A stretch of 6,573 nt of DNA from Pirellulales bacterium (GTDB taxonomy: Bacteria; Planctomycetota; Planctomycetia; Pirellulales; JAICIG01), in the NCBI GenBank assembly GCA_025924495.1, contig JAICIG010000438.1:1-6573 (forward strand), in the 5' to 3' direction. Within the stretch, counting starts at the first letter, position 1. Each line of letters starts with the position of its first letter. Below are positions 1 through 6,424 of this stretch, in pieces. Under the pieces are notes generated by a model. That model was not told the DNA's origin. It did not search any database and saw only the letters and a program-made list of their open reading frames with translations. The translations under genes and the position numbers were made by a program.

Positions 1-38
1 CGCAGGTTGCCCATGCCGTAGTCGATAATGGCGATCAT
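1..38 (-). CDS. hisH: Imidazole glycerol phosphate synthase subunit HisH, N-terminal fragment (cut by window edge)
   Basis: Reading the minus strand from the ATG at 38-36 gives MIAIIDYGMGNL followed by CG, which must encode Arg. MIAIIDYGMGNLR is the hallmark N-terminus of HisH, the class I glutamine amidotransferase subunit. HisH hydrolyses glutamine and passes ammonia to HisF, which makes imidazole glycerol phosphate and AICAR in cytoplasmic histidine biosynthesis. The first strand and the DYG.GN loop are visible. The catalytic Cys-His-Glu triad lies outside the window, so intactness cannot be judged. The start matches the usual family start exactly. No strong Shine-Dalgarno sequence precedes it; an AGGA lies about 15 bases upstream, which is too far. 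The gene is divergent from the LRR gene at 189 across a 150-base gap and is probably functionally unrelated to it. The identification rests on 13 residues only, but they are highly diagnostic. Confidence 0.88.
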   Translation of the reverse strand, partial: MIAIIDYGMGNL

Positions 39-188
39 CTGAAAGCAAGCTGTTCCTGGGCCGGGCTTAGACAGTAACGTGCATACCGCCAACCAACGAC
101 ACATCGCCAGTCGGCAGGGTTCGCCCTTCGATTCTAAGCTGAATCCGCGTCGTTTGCACCTCGCGCGCGGCAGCCATACGATGAAGCG

Positions 189-1886
189 ATGGTGCAGGCA
201 ACGGTCGGGGGAAACGGCGACACTTTGCGGCGCGCGGCGAAAGTTCGCCTGCGATGGCTGGTCGCCGCGCACGCCTCGCTGGCCATGCTGCCGGCGGTCA
301 ACCGCCTGCTGCCATGGGAAACTCGCTATCTCGGAGAAGGCGGCCAGTTATTTGATTGGGCGCTGAAGGGCCTGCTCCTGGCCCAACTGACGCTCGTGGC
401 ATTCTGGGTGGGGCTGGGCACGAACCGAATCGGTTGGCGAATCTCTGCTGCCGCAGTGAGTTGCGTCTATCTCGCGTTCTGGCAGACGATCGGCGGATGC
501 GCGCCCCGGCTGATTCAGTTTGGACTTGGACCCGGTCGATCTCCGGAAGATGTTAGCCGTCTATCTTGGGACGCCTTTCCTCAGAACGTGATGCATTCTG
601 CCGGCGCCATTGGCATCTTCTGTGCGATTTTTGCTGCAGCGTTTCTAATCGTTCGACGCTGGTTCAACGAACTCGAATGGATGGCCGGCGCGCAGGGCAT
701 AGTGCGCGACCGAGCAATTCAATACGCAGGCTTTGCCATGCTTGCCATGACCGTCAACGTCGCGCTGCCGTGCATCGCCCGGCGTGAAATGAACCTCGCT
801 GACCCACTCGGCTGGCACGCCGACGCCTCGACGGCATGTGTTGCATTTCCTTTCAACGCGATGTGCGCCGTTTGGGCCACATTAGTCGCCGGCCGCATTC
901 GCTGGCGCGTTCTCCTTGCTTTCTTGCTGGCGGCGTCAACGGCGGTTTCTATTTGGACCGGCGGCTATTCCGCTTGGTTCGGCGCCGGCCTTCCCTACGG
1001 TGCGACGATCGGTGCGTGGCGCGTTCTGCGATGGGTCATCGTGTCGCTGCTGCCGCTCGTCATCTTAATAGGCAGCCTACTGACGGTCCGCACTTGCGGC
1101 TTTTTCTTGGCCCGCCACGTGGCAATCCGTCGGCAGTTCGCGTTGCGAGAACTCTTGGCTGCTTTCACTCTCGGATGCGCCGCGCTGGCTTTCGTGGTCG
1201 TGCCTGCCGAGAAGCAACGACGCGCGGTTGCCGCCTTGGAGATTGCGGGCGGCAGTGTGAAATACCGCCAAAACCTCTGGGAGCCTGACGAGACATTTTG
1301 GAGAATGTTCCCTGCAAATGGCCTGCGGCGATTGTTGCCGCGCGACCATTATGATGAGGTTGAATCTGTCACGCTTGACTATGCCGAGATCACCGATCCC
1401 ACGCTAGTTCATTTGCGGGTCCTCAGCGATCTGCAATCTCTTAGTCTCAATGGGAATCCAATCACGGATGTTGCGCTGAGTCACATGCGCGGTCTCAAGC
1501 GACTCGAAGGGCTTAATCTTTTCGAATGCCCAATCACCGACGGGGGACTGGCCAACCTGCGAGAGCTGACACAGCTCCAATACCTTGATCTCAGCTACAC
1601 CGAGATTACTGATGCGGGGATGATCGAGCTAGAGAGTCTGACAAAAATAAAGGAGCTCCAATTGAGCGGCACGCAAATCACCGATGCAGGGCTCGCACGC
1701 CTGTTCAGAGCGACGACACTGGAAGGTCTCTCGCTTCGAAACACCCTGATAACAGACGCCGGGCTCCGCCATCTTGAAAGACTAACGCGATTGCATGAAC
1801 TCCGGCTCGAGGGCTGTTTGGCGACTGAGGCAGGCGTAGCGCGACTGCGCGAAGTGTTGCCGAAGGCCAGTGTTTCAGGGCCGTGA
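189..1886 (+). CDS. Polytopic membrane protein with C-terminal ITDAGL-type leucine-rich repeats
   Basis: A 565-residue protein of unknown specific function. The first ~340 residues are mostly hydrophobic, with about nine likely membrane segments near residues 21-40, 58-77, 83-103, 137-156, 178-196, 213-235, 239-258, 280-300 and 320-340. A linker with RRAVAALEIAGGSVKYR (344-360) follows; this 'AV..LE..GG.V.Y' stretch often precedes LRRs in planctomycete proteins. Residues ~392-565 are LRRs: ITD recurs at 401, 425, 449, 473, 497 and 521, exactly every 24 residues, with a degenerate ATE at 545. LRRs of this type form a protein-binding solenoid; the ligand is unknown. ATG 189 is the most upstream usable start, because an in-frame TAA at 135 is followed by no ATG, GTG or TTG. 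No clear ribosome-binding site is visible. The basic 301-319 loop suggests the LRRs lie outside the cytoplasmic membrane (inference). It may head a unit with the two LRR genes downstream, but its membrane domain is not homologous to theirs by eye. Confidence 0.9.
   Translation: MVQATVGGNGDTLRRAAKVRLRWLVAAHASLAMLPAVNRLLPWETRYLGEGGQLFDWALKGLLLAQLTLVAFWVGLGTNRIGWRISAAAVSCVYLAFWQTIGGCAPRLIQFGLGPGRSPEDVSRLSWDAFPQNVMHSAGAIGIFCAIFAAAFLIVRRWFNELEWMAGAQGIVRDRAIQYAGFAMLAMTVNVALPCIARREMNLADPLGWHADASTACVAFPFNAMCAVWATLVAGRIRWRVLLAFLLAASTAVSIWTGGYSAWFGAGLPYGATIGAWRVLRWVIVSLLPLVILIGSLLTVRTCGFFLARHVAIRRQFALRELLAAFTLGCAALAFVVVPAEKQRRAVAALEIAGGSVKYRQNLWEPDETFWRMFPANGLRRLLPRDHYDEVESVTLDYAEITDPTLVHLRVLSDLQSLSLNGNPITDVALSHMRGLKRLEGLNLFECPITDGGLANLRELTQLQYLDLSYTEITDAGMIELESLTKIKELQLSGTQITDAGLARLFRATTLEGLSLRNTLITDAGLRHLERLTRLHELRLEGCLATEAGVARLREVLPKASVSGP
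1389..1820 (+). repeat. 72-base coding repeat: six in-register LRR units
   Basis: Codons for Ile-Thr-Asp begin at 1389, 1461, 1533, 1605, 1677 and 1749, a strict 72-base period with no insertions or deletions. Each unit encodes 24 residues of the pattern ITD.gL..L..L..L..L.L..t. The ITD triplet is spelled differently between copies (atcaccgat, atcacggat, atcaccgac, attactgat, ataacagac), so this is a conserved protein repeat and not a recent DNA tandem expansion. A seventh, degenerate unit (ATEAGVARL) follows. Confidence 0.9.
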
Positions 1887-1896
1887 ACCAGACCCT

Positions 1897-3621
1897 ATGG
1901 CGCTACGAGAGCGACTCGAAGCAACTGTAATTCTTGCAAAACGGACAAACAATAAGATGATCCGCCGTTTCGCTGCCGCCTCGCGCTATCGCCCGCGCGT
2001 GTTGACGCTCGTCGTGCTGGCGGTGATTGCGGCGCTGATTCTCCTGACGAATTTGAGCAAAGGGTGCGGGCCCCGCAGGATTCCGCCGGGGACGAACCCG
2101 CCCGTTCCGTCGGAATTGCAGATCGAGGCGGATGACCCGAGTCCAGGAAACCTTTATTGGTGGAACGTCTCCTGCGGCTGGCCGTTCGTTTGGCGCCAGT
2201 ATGTCATTAATGCTTGGACGCCGCAGGTGGTGGGCGAGATCTACAGCGCCGGACGCCTCGCCGCCAATCTCGCGATTTGGCTGGTGTTGTTGGTTGCGCC
2301 GGCGGGCGCCTGTGAGTGGTTGCTGCGCCGCTATCGACCGCGCTTGCGATTCGGGCTGCGCACAATGCTGGCCGTGGTCGGATTTACGGCGGCGTTTTGC
2401 GCCTGGTTCGCCGCGGCCCGCAACCGCGCCGATGCTCAGGACCCAATCTTGACCGCCAGCCTCGATCCTTTCTATGACCGGTTCTGGGTCGAGCGTTGGG
2501 GGCCGAAATGGCTTGAGGTCGTCAGCGCCGACCGCTTTTGCCAGCGGATCCTTGGCGCCGAACTGGAGGAGCACCGTTACCGCCCTCCGACCGCAGGTGC
2601 GGCCCCGGACGAGAGCGCCGGCGACGAACAGGACGATCGAGAGACCGAGCGGATTGTCGAGGTCCTGAGGAGCTTGCCTGACTTGCAGTATCTATCCTTA
2701 CGCGTGCAATTCATAACCCCGGAAATGTTCGAGGCGCTCGGCAATCGACCGCAACTCGTAGCGTTGCGGATGAACGTTGGCGAACTAGTTCGCAGTTCAA
2801 ATCGGGCGCTGGGAGGCGCTCTCGCCGACATGCGGCGGCTGCGCGCATTGAGCCTTGGTTCTACGACCCTTGTGGAAGTCGACGAAGAAGACGGGATCTG
2901 GGAGGAATGCCTGGCGGGCATCGGCGCTCTCGACCAGCTCGAGCATCTCCGCCTGGAAGGGCGAGCGATCGCCGTTGCAGCTCTGTCGCGTCTGTCCGGC
3001 TTAACGAAGTTAAAGACGCTTATGCTGAATTCCATTTACGGCGACGACGGAACGCTATATGCCGACCCGCCCTTGCTCTCAAGTCTGCCGGCGCTGCCAA
3101 GCCTGGGAGCGCTCGACTTAGAGGATTCGGGGATCAGCGACCATGACCTGCGTTACGTCGCCGCGCTGCCCAATCTGAAATCGCTTAGGTTGTGGAACAC
3201 CGAAATCACCGGCGCGGGCCTGGCGGAATTGGGGCCGTCGGATTCGCTGGAAGAGATAGCCATCGGCAGCCAGGTGGCCTCTTCGGCGGCGTTCCGATCG
3301 TTACTTCTGCTCAAACGCCTGAAGAAGTTGCATATCGGCGGCTTTGAGGAGGACGGCGACCTGCGCGATCAGTTCAGGCATCTGCCGGTGTACGAAATTG
3401 ACGAGTGCATTCGGGCGCTCGAGACGTTGCGAGCGTCGAAGCCTGGGCTCGTGATCGACGGCGGCGATGTCGAAGGATTTGAGTGGCTGGAACGGGACGG
3501 TCCAAAGGAGCAATGGCTTCCCCCAGAGTGTGAAACCGATTTTCGCCGTCAGATTCGCGCCGCTTTACCTTATGCGTTGCGCGACTGGAAAGAAAAGCAA
3601 GCGGCGGCATCAGCGAACTAG
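1897..3621 (+). CDS. Membrane-anchored leucine-rich-repeat protein, paralogue A
   Basis: A protein of about 574 residues, function unknown. It has a short basic N-terminus, a membrane segment at ~34-53, a 65-residue loop with NVSCGWPFVWRQYV (90-103), and a second segment at ~121-140. A basic turn, RRYRPRLRFGLR (144-155), leads into a third segment at ~156-175, followed by AARNRADAQD. Degenerate LRRs run from ~258 to ~480 (for example PDLQYLSLRV, DQLEHLRLEG, PSLGALDLEDSGISD, PNLKSLRLWNTEITGAGLAEL), then a charged tail. An acidic Pro/Asp/Glu/Gln-rich insert at ~223-252 separates the membrane part from the LRRs. The positive-inside rule puts the LRRs outside the cytoplasm (inference). The start is uncertain: GTG 1870 overlaps the previous gene by 17 bases, ATG 1897 gives an N-terminus closest in length to the paralogue, and ATG 1957 is also possible. 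None has a convincing Shine-Dalgarno sequence. The gene lies 10 bases after the upstream LRR gene, consistent with co-transcription. Confidence 0.9.
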   Translation: MALRERLEATVILAKRTNNKMIRRFAAASRYRPRVLTLVVLAVIAALILLTNLSKGCGPRRIPPGTNPPVPSELQIEADDPSPGNLYWWNVSCGWPFVWRQYVINAWTPQVVGEIYSAGRLAANLAIWLVLLVAPAGACEWLLRRYRPRLRFGLRTMLAVVGFTAAFCAWFAAARNRADAQDPILTASLDPFYDRFWVERWGPKWLEVVSADRFCQRILGAELEEHRYRPPTAGAAPDESAGDEQDDRETERIVEVLRSLPDLQYLSLRVQFITPEMFEALGNRPQLVALRMNVGELVRSSNRALGGALADMRRLRALSLGSTTLVEVDEEDGIWEECLAGIGALDQLEHLRLEGRAIAVAALSRLSGLTKLKTLMLNSIYGDDGTLYADPPLLSSLPALPSLGALDLEDSGISDHDLRYVAALPNLKSLRLWNTEITGAGLAELGPSDSLEEIAIGSQVASSAAFRSLLLLKRLKKLHIGGFEEDGDLRDQFRHLPVYEIDECIRALETLRASKPGLVIDGGDVEGFEWLERDGPKEQWLPPECETDFRRQIRAALPYALRDWKEKQAAASAN

Positions 3622-3676
3622 AGCCTCGTTAGCCTGCGGCCGGCCAACTGACGCTATCCAACTTGGATTCATCTTG

Positions 3677-5365
3677 ATGAGAAAGCCGGGCCCAACTCGA
3701 TCTCTCTCCGCGGGGAAGACATCGACCATCCGGCTTCTGATCGCCGCGTTCTCGCGCTGTTGCCCGCGGGTTCTGACGATCGTTGTGTTGGCCGCGATCG
3801 CGGCGCTGCTGGTGCTGGCGAATTTGAGCGAAGATTTCAGTCCCCGAAGCGTTGCGCCAGGGGCGCCGCCGGCCAAGATTGGCTTGGACTTCGATCCCCG
3901 CGTGGCGGTCGGTAATTGGCAGACGGGCGCCATTTATTGGAACCTGTCGTATGGCTGGCCGCTCATCTGGCGACAGTATGTTTTCGCGGCTGGTTTGACC
4001 GGAGGCGTTGTATTGGGCGAAAACTATAGTGCTGGCCGGTTGGCTGGCAACGTGGCGATTTGGCTGGTCCTGTTTATCGCGCCGACGGGAGCGTGCGAAT
4101 GGCTGCTGCGTCGTTACCGGCCGCGATGGCGATTCAGCCTGCGCGCGACGCTGGTCGGCACGGGGCTGGCGGCTGCGCTGTGCGCCTGGTTCGTCGCGGC
4201 CCGCAACCGGGCGAACGTGCAGGACAGAATTATCAATGGGCAATGCCGCCAGGCGTGGGTCGAGCGCTCGGGGCCAGATTGGCTCCGCAATGTCGGGGCC
4301 GATCGCTTGTGCCGTCGAATGGTTGGCATCCAAATCGATTGGCGCAACCGCGAAGAAAATCGCCATCACGAGCTAGCGATGCTGCTCGGCGAGCTACGAC
4401 GCTTGCCCGACGTGCGATACCTTTCCTTGACCGAGGACCGGCTGACTCCCCAGATGGCCAGCGCCTTAAGCCAGCTAGTGCAACTTGAAACCCTCGAAAT
4501 CGACATCGGCGATCTGTCTTCCGTCTCTGGCGAGGCGCTCGGCGGCCTGCGTGGTTTGAAATCATTGAGCGTCGGCCGTCACGCATTTGGCATGCGGCCC
4601 ATCGACGAATTCGCCATTCCGCGAAACTGTCTTGCGGCCATTGGCAAGATGTCGCAACTCGAACATCTTTATCTGATCGGACGAACGGTCGACGCCGAAG
4701 ACTTGTCGCTTCTCGCCGGGCTGAAAAACTTGAGATCGCTCGCGCTGGACGGGATTTATTGCAGGTCTGACCGCCCCAGTGCAAATCGGCCCTTCCTCTG
4801 GCGGTTGCCGGCGTTGCCGCAGCTCGAAACTCTCGATCTGTCGTCGAGGGACGCCGACGATCGCGATCTTTCGCGCATCGCCGCCTTGCCCCGACTAAAA
4901 TCGTTGAATCTGACGCACACGGGCGTCTCTGGCACCGGATTGGCGGAATTGGCGCCGCTCGCCTCGCTGGAGGAATTGGCGATCGATGCAGATGGTGAAT
5001 CATCCGCGGGGCTTGAAGCGCTAGTGAAGCTCAATCGATTGAAAAAGCTGCACATCGATCGCTTTGACGAGGGTGCCTGGAAATCACGAGACGCATTGCG
5101 CGAGGCGCTGCCCGCCGATCTCCAAAATGCTGAAATCGATGCTTCCCTGCGGGCCATGGCGGCCTTGCGAAAGTCGCACCGCGAACTCCTGATCGACGGG
5201 AAGGCCGAGAGGTTCTATTTAAGCCAGCCATTAACTCCGAATTGCGAAACCGCCGCAGCTCGTATGTATCTGCCCGGCATTGAGCAGGCGCTGCGCACTT
5301 GGAAGGAACAACAAGCGGCAACGGCTGCAAATGCGGGCATTGTTGATCCACTGCTTGCCAATTAG
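3677..5365 (+). CDS. Membrane-anchored leucine-rich-repeat protein, paralogue B
   Basis: A 562-residue protein, clearly a tandem paralogue of the gene just upstream. Shared landmarks in order are CPRVLTIVVLAAIAALLVLANLS (membrane segment ~31-50), YWNLSYGWPLIWRQYV (~87-102), YSAGRLAGNVAIWLVLFIAP (second segment ~122-141), CEWLLRRYRPRWRFSLR (140-156), a third segment (~157-176) with AARNRANVQD, then LRRs at ~243-460. The C-terminal tail (LRAMAALRKSHRELLIDG and IEQALRTWKEQQAATAAN) also matches. RFSLR is a juxtamembrane signature common in planctomycete membrane proteins. It lacks most of the acidic insert of its neighbour and ends with an extra GIVDPLLAN. The reading frame stays open back to ATG 3467, but that extension would overlap the previous gene by 155 bases, is basic and unlike the paralogue, and is rejected. 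ATG 3677, 55 bases after the preceding stop, gives an N-terminus matching the paralogue in length. Function is unknown; a membrane-tethered binding role is inferred from the LRRs. Confidence 0.9.
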   Translation: MRKPGPTRSLSAGKTSTIRLLIAAFSRCCPRVLTIVVLAAIAALLVLANLSEDFSPRSVAPGAPPAKIGLDFDPRVAVGNWQTGAIYWNLSYGWPLIWRQYVFAAGLTGGVVLGENYSAGRLAGNVAIWLVLFIAPTGACEWLLRRYRPRWRFSLRATLVGTGLAAALCAWFVAARNRANVQDRIINGQCRQAWVERSGPDWLRNVGADRLCRRMVGIQIDWRNREENRHHELAMLLGELRRLPDVRYLSLTEDRLTPQMASALSQLVQLETLEIDIGDLSSVSGEALGGLRGLKSLSVGRHAFGMRPIDEFAIPRNCLAAIGKMSQLEHLYLIGRTVDAEDLSLLAGLKNLRSLALDGIYCRSDRPSANRPFLWRLPALPQLETLDLSSRDADDRDLSRIAALPRLKSLNLTHTGVSGTGLAELAPLASLEELAIDADGESSAGLEALVKLNRLKKLHIDRFDEGAWKSRDALREALPADLQNAEIDASLRAMAALRKSHRELLIDGKAERFYLSQPLTPNCETAAARMYLPGIEQALRTWKEQQAATAANAGIVDPLLAN

Positions 5366-5395
5366 CGCCATCCGGCTAAGTAAAGAGGTGCAAAT

Positions 5396-5424
5396 ACAGG
5401 GATGGGTCTCAGGTACGTCCCTGT
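5396..5424. repeat. Inverted repeat in the convergent gap, possible transcription end structure
   Basis: ACAGGGATG (5396-5404) pairs with CGTCCCTGT (5416-5424): eight Watson-Crick pairs and one G-T wobble around an 11-base loop in the plus-strand RNA. The minus-strand RNA keeps seven contiguous pairs. It lies 30 bases after the stop of the last plus-strand LRR gene and 85 bases beyond the stop of the minus-strand PEP-CTERM gene, where a terminator would be expected. No T-run follows on either strand, so an intrinsic terminator is not established. It could instead be an isolated repetitive palindrome. The rest of 5366-5509 shows nothing recognisable. Confidence 0.4.
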
Positions 5425-5509
5425 TATCTGCCCCCAAAGATCTGCATCCGCGCGTTTCTGAGATTCAGCAAACTGTACCCAAACTCGCCGTCAGCAGCTT
5501 TGATACGGC

Positions 5510-6289
5510 CTACGCTACGTTCGCGCCGGCGCGCCCGAAGCGAGCATTGCCTCGAAGCACCCGGTGACAGCCGAAAAGAAAGAACCCCATGCCGTAAAGG
5601 ACGACGCTCGTCGGCTCGGGAGTTTGCACGACGCCGCCGGTCAATTCGAAGGCCTGCTCGGCGCCGCCAAAGCCGGGATTGATAAATCTCCAGGCCGTTC
5701 CGTCTCCGCCGTTGCGGATCAGTCCGTCGCCCTGCGACCAGTGGGAAGTCGCCCAATAGAAGTTCTGCGTGGAATCGGCCCTCGTGTCGTCCACGATCGA
5801 CAACCAATAGGTCGTGTTCGGACTGAGCGAGACCGGCGAGATGGTAGCCGAGTACTCGTAGGCGGGCAAAGAAAAGGCAATCATTGAGCCCGTTGGCTGG
5901 CGATTGCCGTCTCCTACGTTGAGTGAGATGAGCGGCAACGGGTCGGCGATGCCGTTCGCGCCGCCGAAGATGCGGATCGTAAAATCATCGGCCGGCGGCG
6001 GAGCGCTCGCCGTCGTGTAATCGCCCCACCAAGTAACGCCGGTGATCGGGCCGGCGCCGGCGGCCAAGGAGAAATCCTCGGCGACCTGCGAGTAGAACTG
6101 TCTGCCAAAGGAAACAAACACGTCGAAGTCGCTGCCGTGGCCGTCTTGGTAATCCGGCGTTCCGCTGCTGAACAGGATTCCCGCGTGGGCCGAAGCTGGT
6201 AGCAGGCTGAGAAGAATACAAGTGTGGAATAACCTTCTTGCCAGCTTGAGCGGCCAATTGTTTCGGCAGTGGTTCGGACAGAAAATCAT
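5510..6289 (-). CDS. Secreted PEP-CTERM sorting domain protein
   Basis: A 259-residue exported protein. The N-terminus is a signal peptide: a basic n-region ending KLARR (~15-19), a hydrophobic core LFHTCILLSLLPA, and a likely cleavage site ASAHA|G at residue 36/37. The mature region is rich in Gly, Ser, Thr and aromatic residues and looks all-beta (EDFSLAAGAGPITGVTWWGDY, TYWLSIVDDTR, NFYWATSHW, DGTAWR). The C-terminus has the PEP-CTERM signal: TPEP at 223-226, a hydrophobic stretch TSVVLYGMGFFLFG, then basic residues HRVLR. In this family an exosortase in the cytoplasmic membrane recognises the signal and processes the protein for surface or exopolysaccharide association; no exosortase is in the window. 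A 13-residue tail (GNARFGRAGANVA) after the usual basic end is longer than typical. The start at 6289 was chosen because a GAGGA sits 5 bases upstream and the signal peptide then has normal length; in-frame ATGs at 6301 and 6334 would lengthen the n-region. No catalytic motif was recognised. Confidence 0.88.
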   Translation of the reverse strand: MIFCPNHCRNNWPLKLARRLFHTCILLSLLPASAHAGILFSSGTPDYQDGHGSDFDVFVSFGRQFYSQVAEDFSLAAGAGPITGVTWWGDYTTASAPPPADDFTIRIFGGANGIADPLPLISLNVGDGNRQPTGSMIAFSLPAYEYSATISPVSLSPNTTYWLSIVDDTRADSTQNFYWATSHWSQGDGLIRNGGDGTAWRFINPGFGGAEQAFELTGGVVQTPEPTSVVLYGMGFFLFGCHRVLRGNARFGRAGANVA

Positions 6290-6294
6290 GAGAT

Positions 6295-6299
6295 TCCTC
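6295..6299 (-). promoter_or_regulatory. Shine-Dalgarno sequence deciding the start of the PEP-CTERM gene
   Basis: The minus strand reads GAGGA (6299-6295), then ATCTC, then ATG at 6289-6287, giving a 5-base spacer. It is the only convincing ribosome-binding site among the starts in this window. It overlaps an in-frame alternative ATG at 6301, which has no comparable site upstream. Confidence 0.65.
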
Positions 6300-6424
6300 A
6301 TTTGCTCGAGAAGGCGGTAGATTCCGTCGGTCACTTGTCGCCCGCCTGCTGTGGTTCATGCGAAAAAGAATAATGCTAAATTCAAGGCGCGCGAGCTGCC
6401 TCGAACGGATGCCCATCCGCGGGC

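Noticed and set aside
154..182. Possible sigma-70-like promoter: TTGCAC, 17 bases, TACGAT, with a start point near ATG 189 suggesting a leaderless transcript
   Set aside because: Only 3/6 and 4/6 consensus matches in a short GC-rich gap. This is expected by chance and nothing independent supports it.
79..366. Plus-strand open frame overlapping the start of LRR gene 1
   Set aside because: It is rich in Arg, Cys, His and Trp, has no recognisable domain, and overlaps the clearly coding LRR gene in another frame. It is a frame shadow.
3467..3676. N-terminal extension of the third LRR gene to ATG 3467
   Set aside because: It would overlap the end of gene 2 by 155 bases, its residues do not resemble the paralogue, and ATG 3677 gives an N-terminus of matching length.
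3629..5003. Long minus-strand open frames opposite LRR gene 3, and a similar one at 1903-2574 opposite gene 2
   Set aside because: They are antisense shadows in GC-rich coding DNA, rich in Arg, Pro, Ser and Ala. Their resemblance to each other follows from the paralogy of the plus-strand genes.
5564..5887. Plus-strand open frame opposite the PEP-CTERM gene
   Set aside because: It has no domain and lies antisense to a gene with a signal peptide, a PEP-CTERM signal and a ribosome-binding site.
6360..6384. A/T-rich patch upstream of the PEP-CTERM gene as promoter or terminator
   Set aside because: On the minus strand there is a T-run (ATTCTTTTT), but the GC-rich sequence before it forms only a three-pair stem, and no -35/-10 pair with proper spacing was found.
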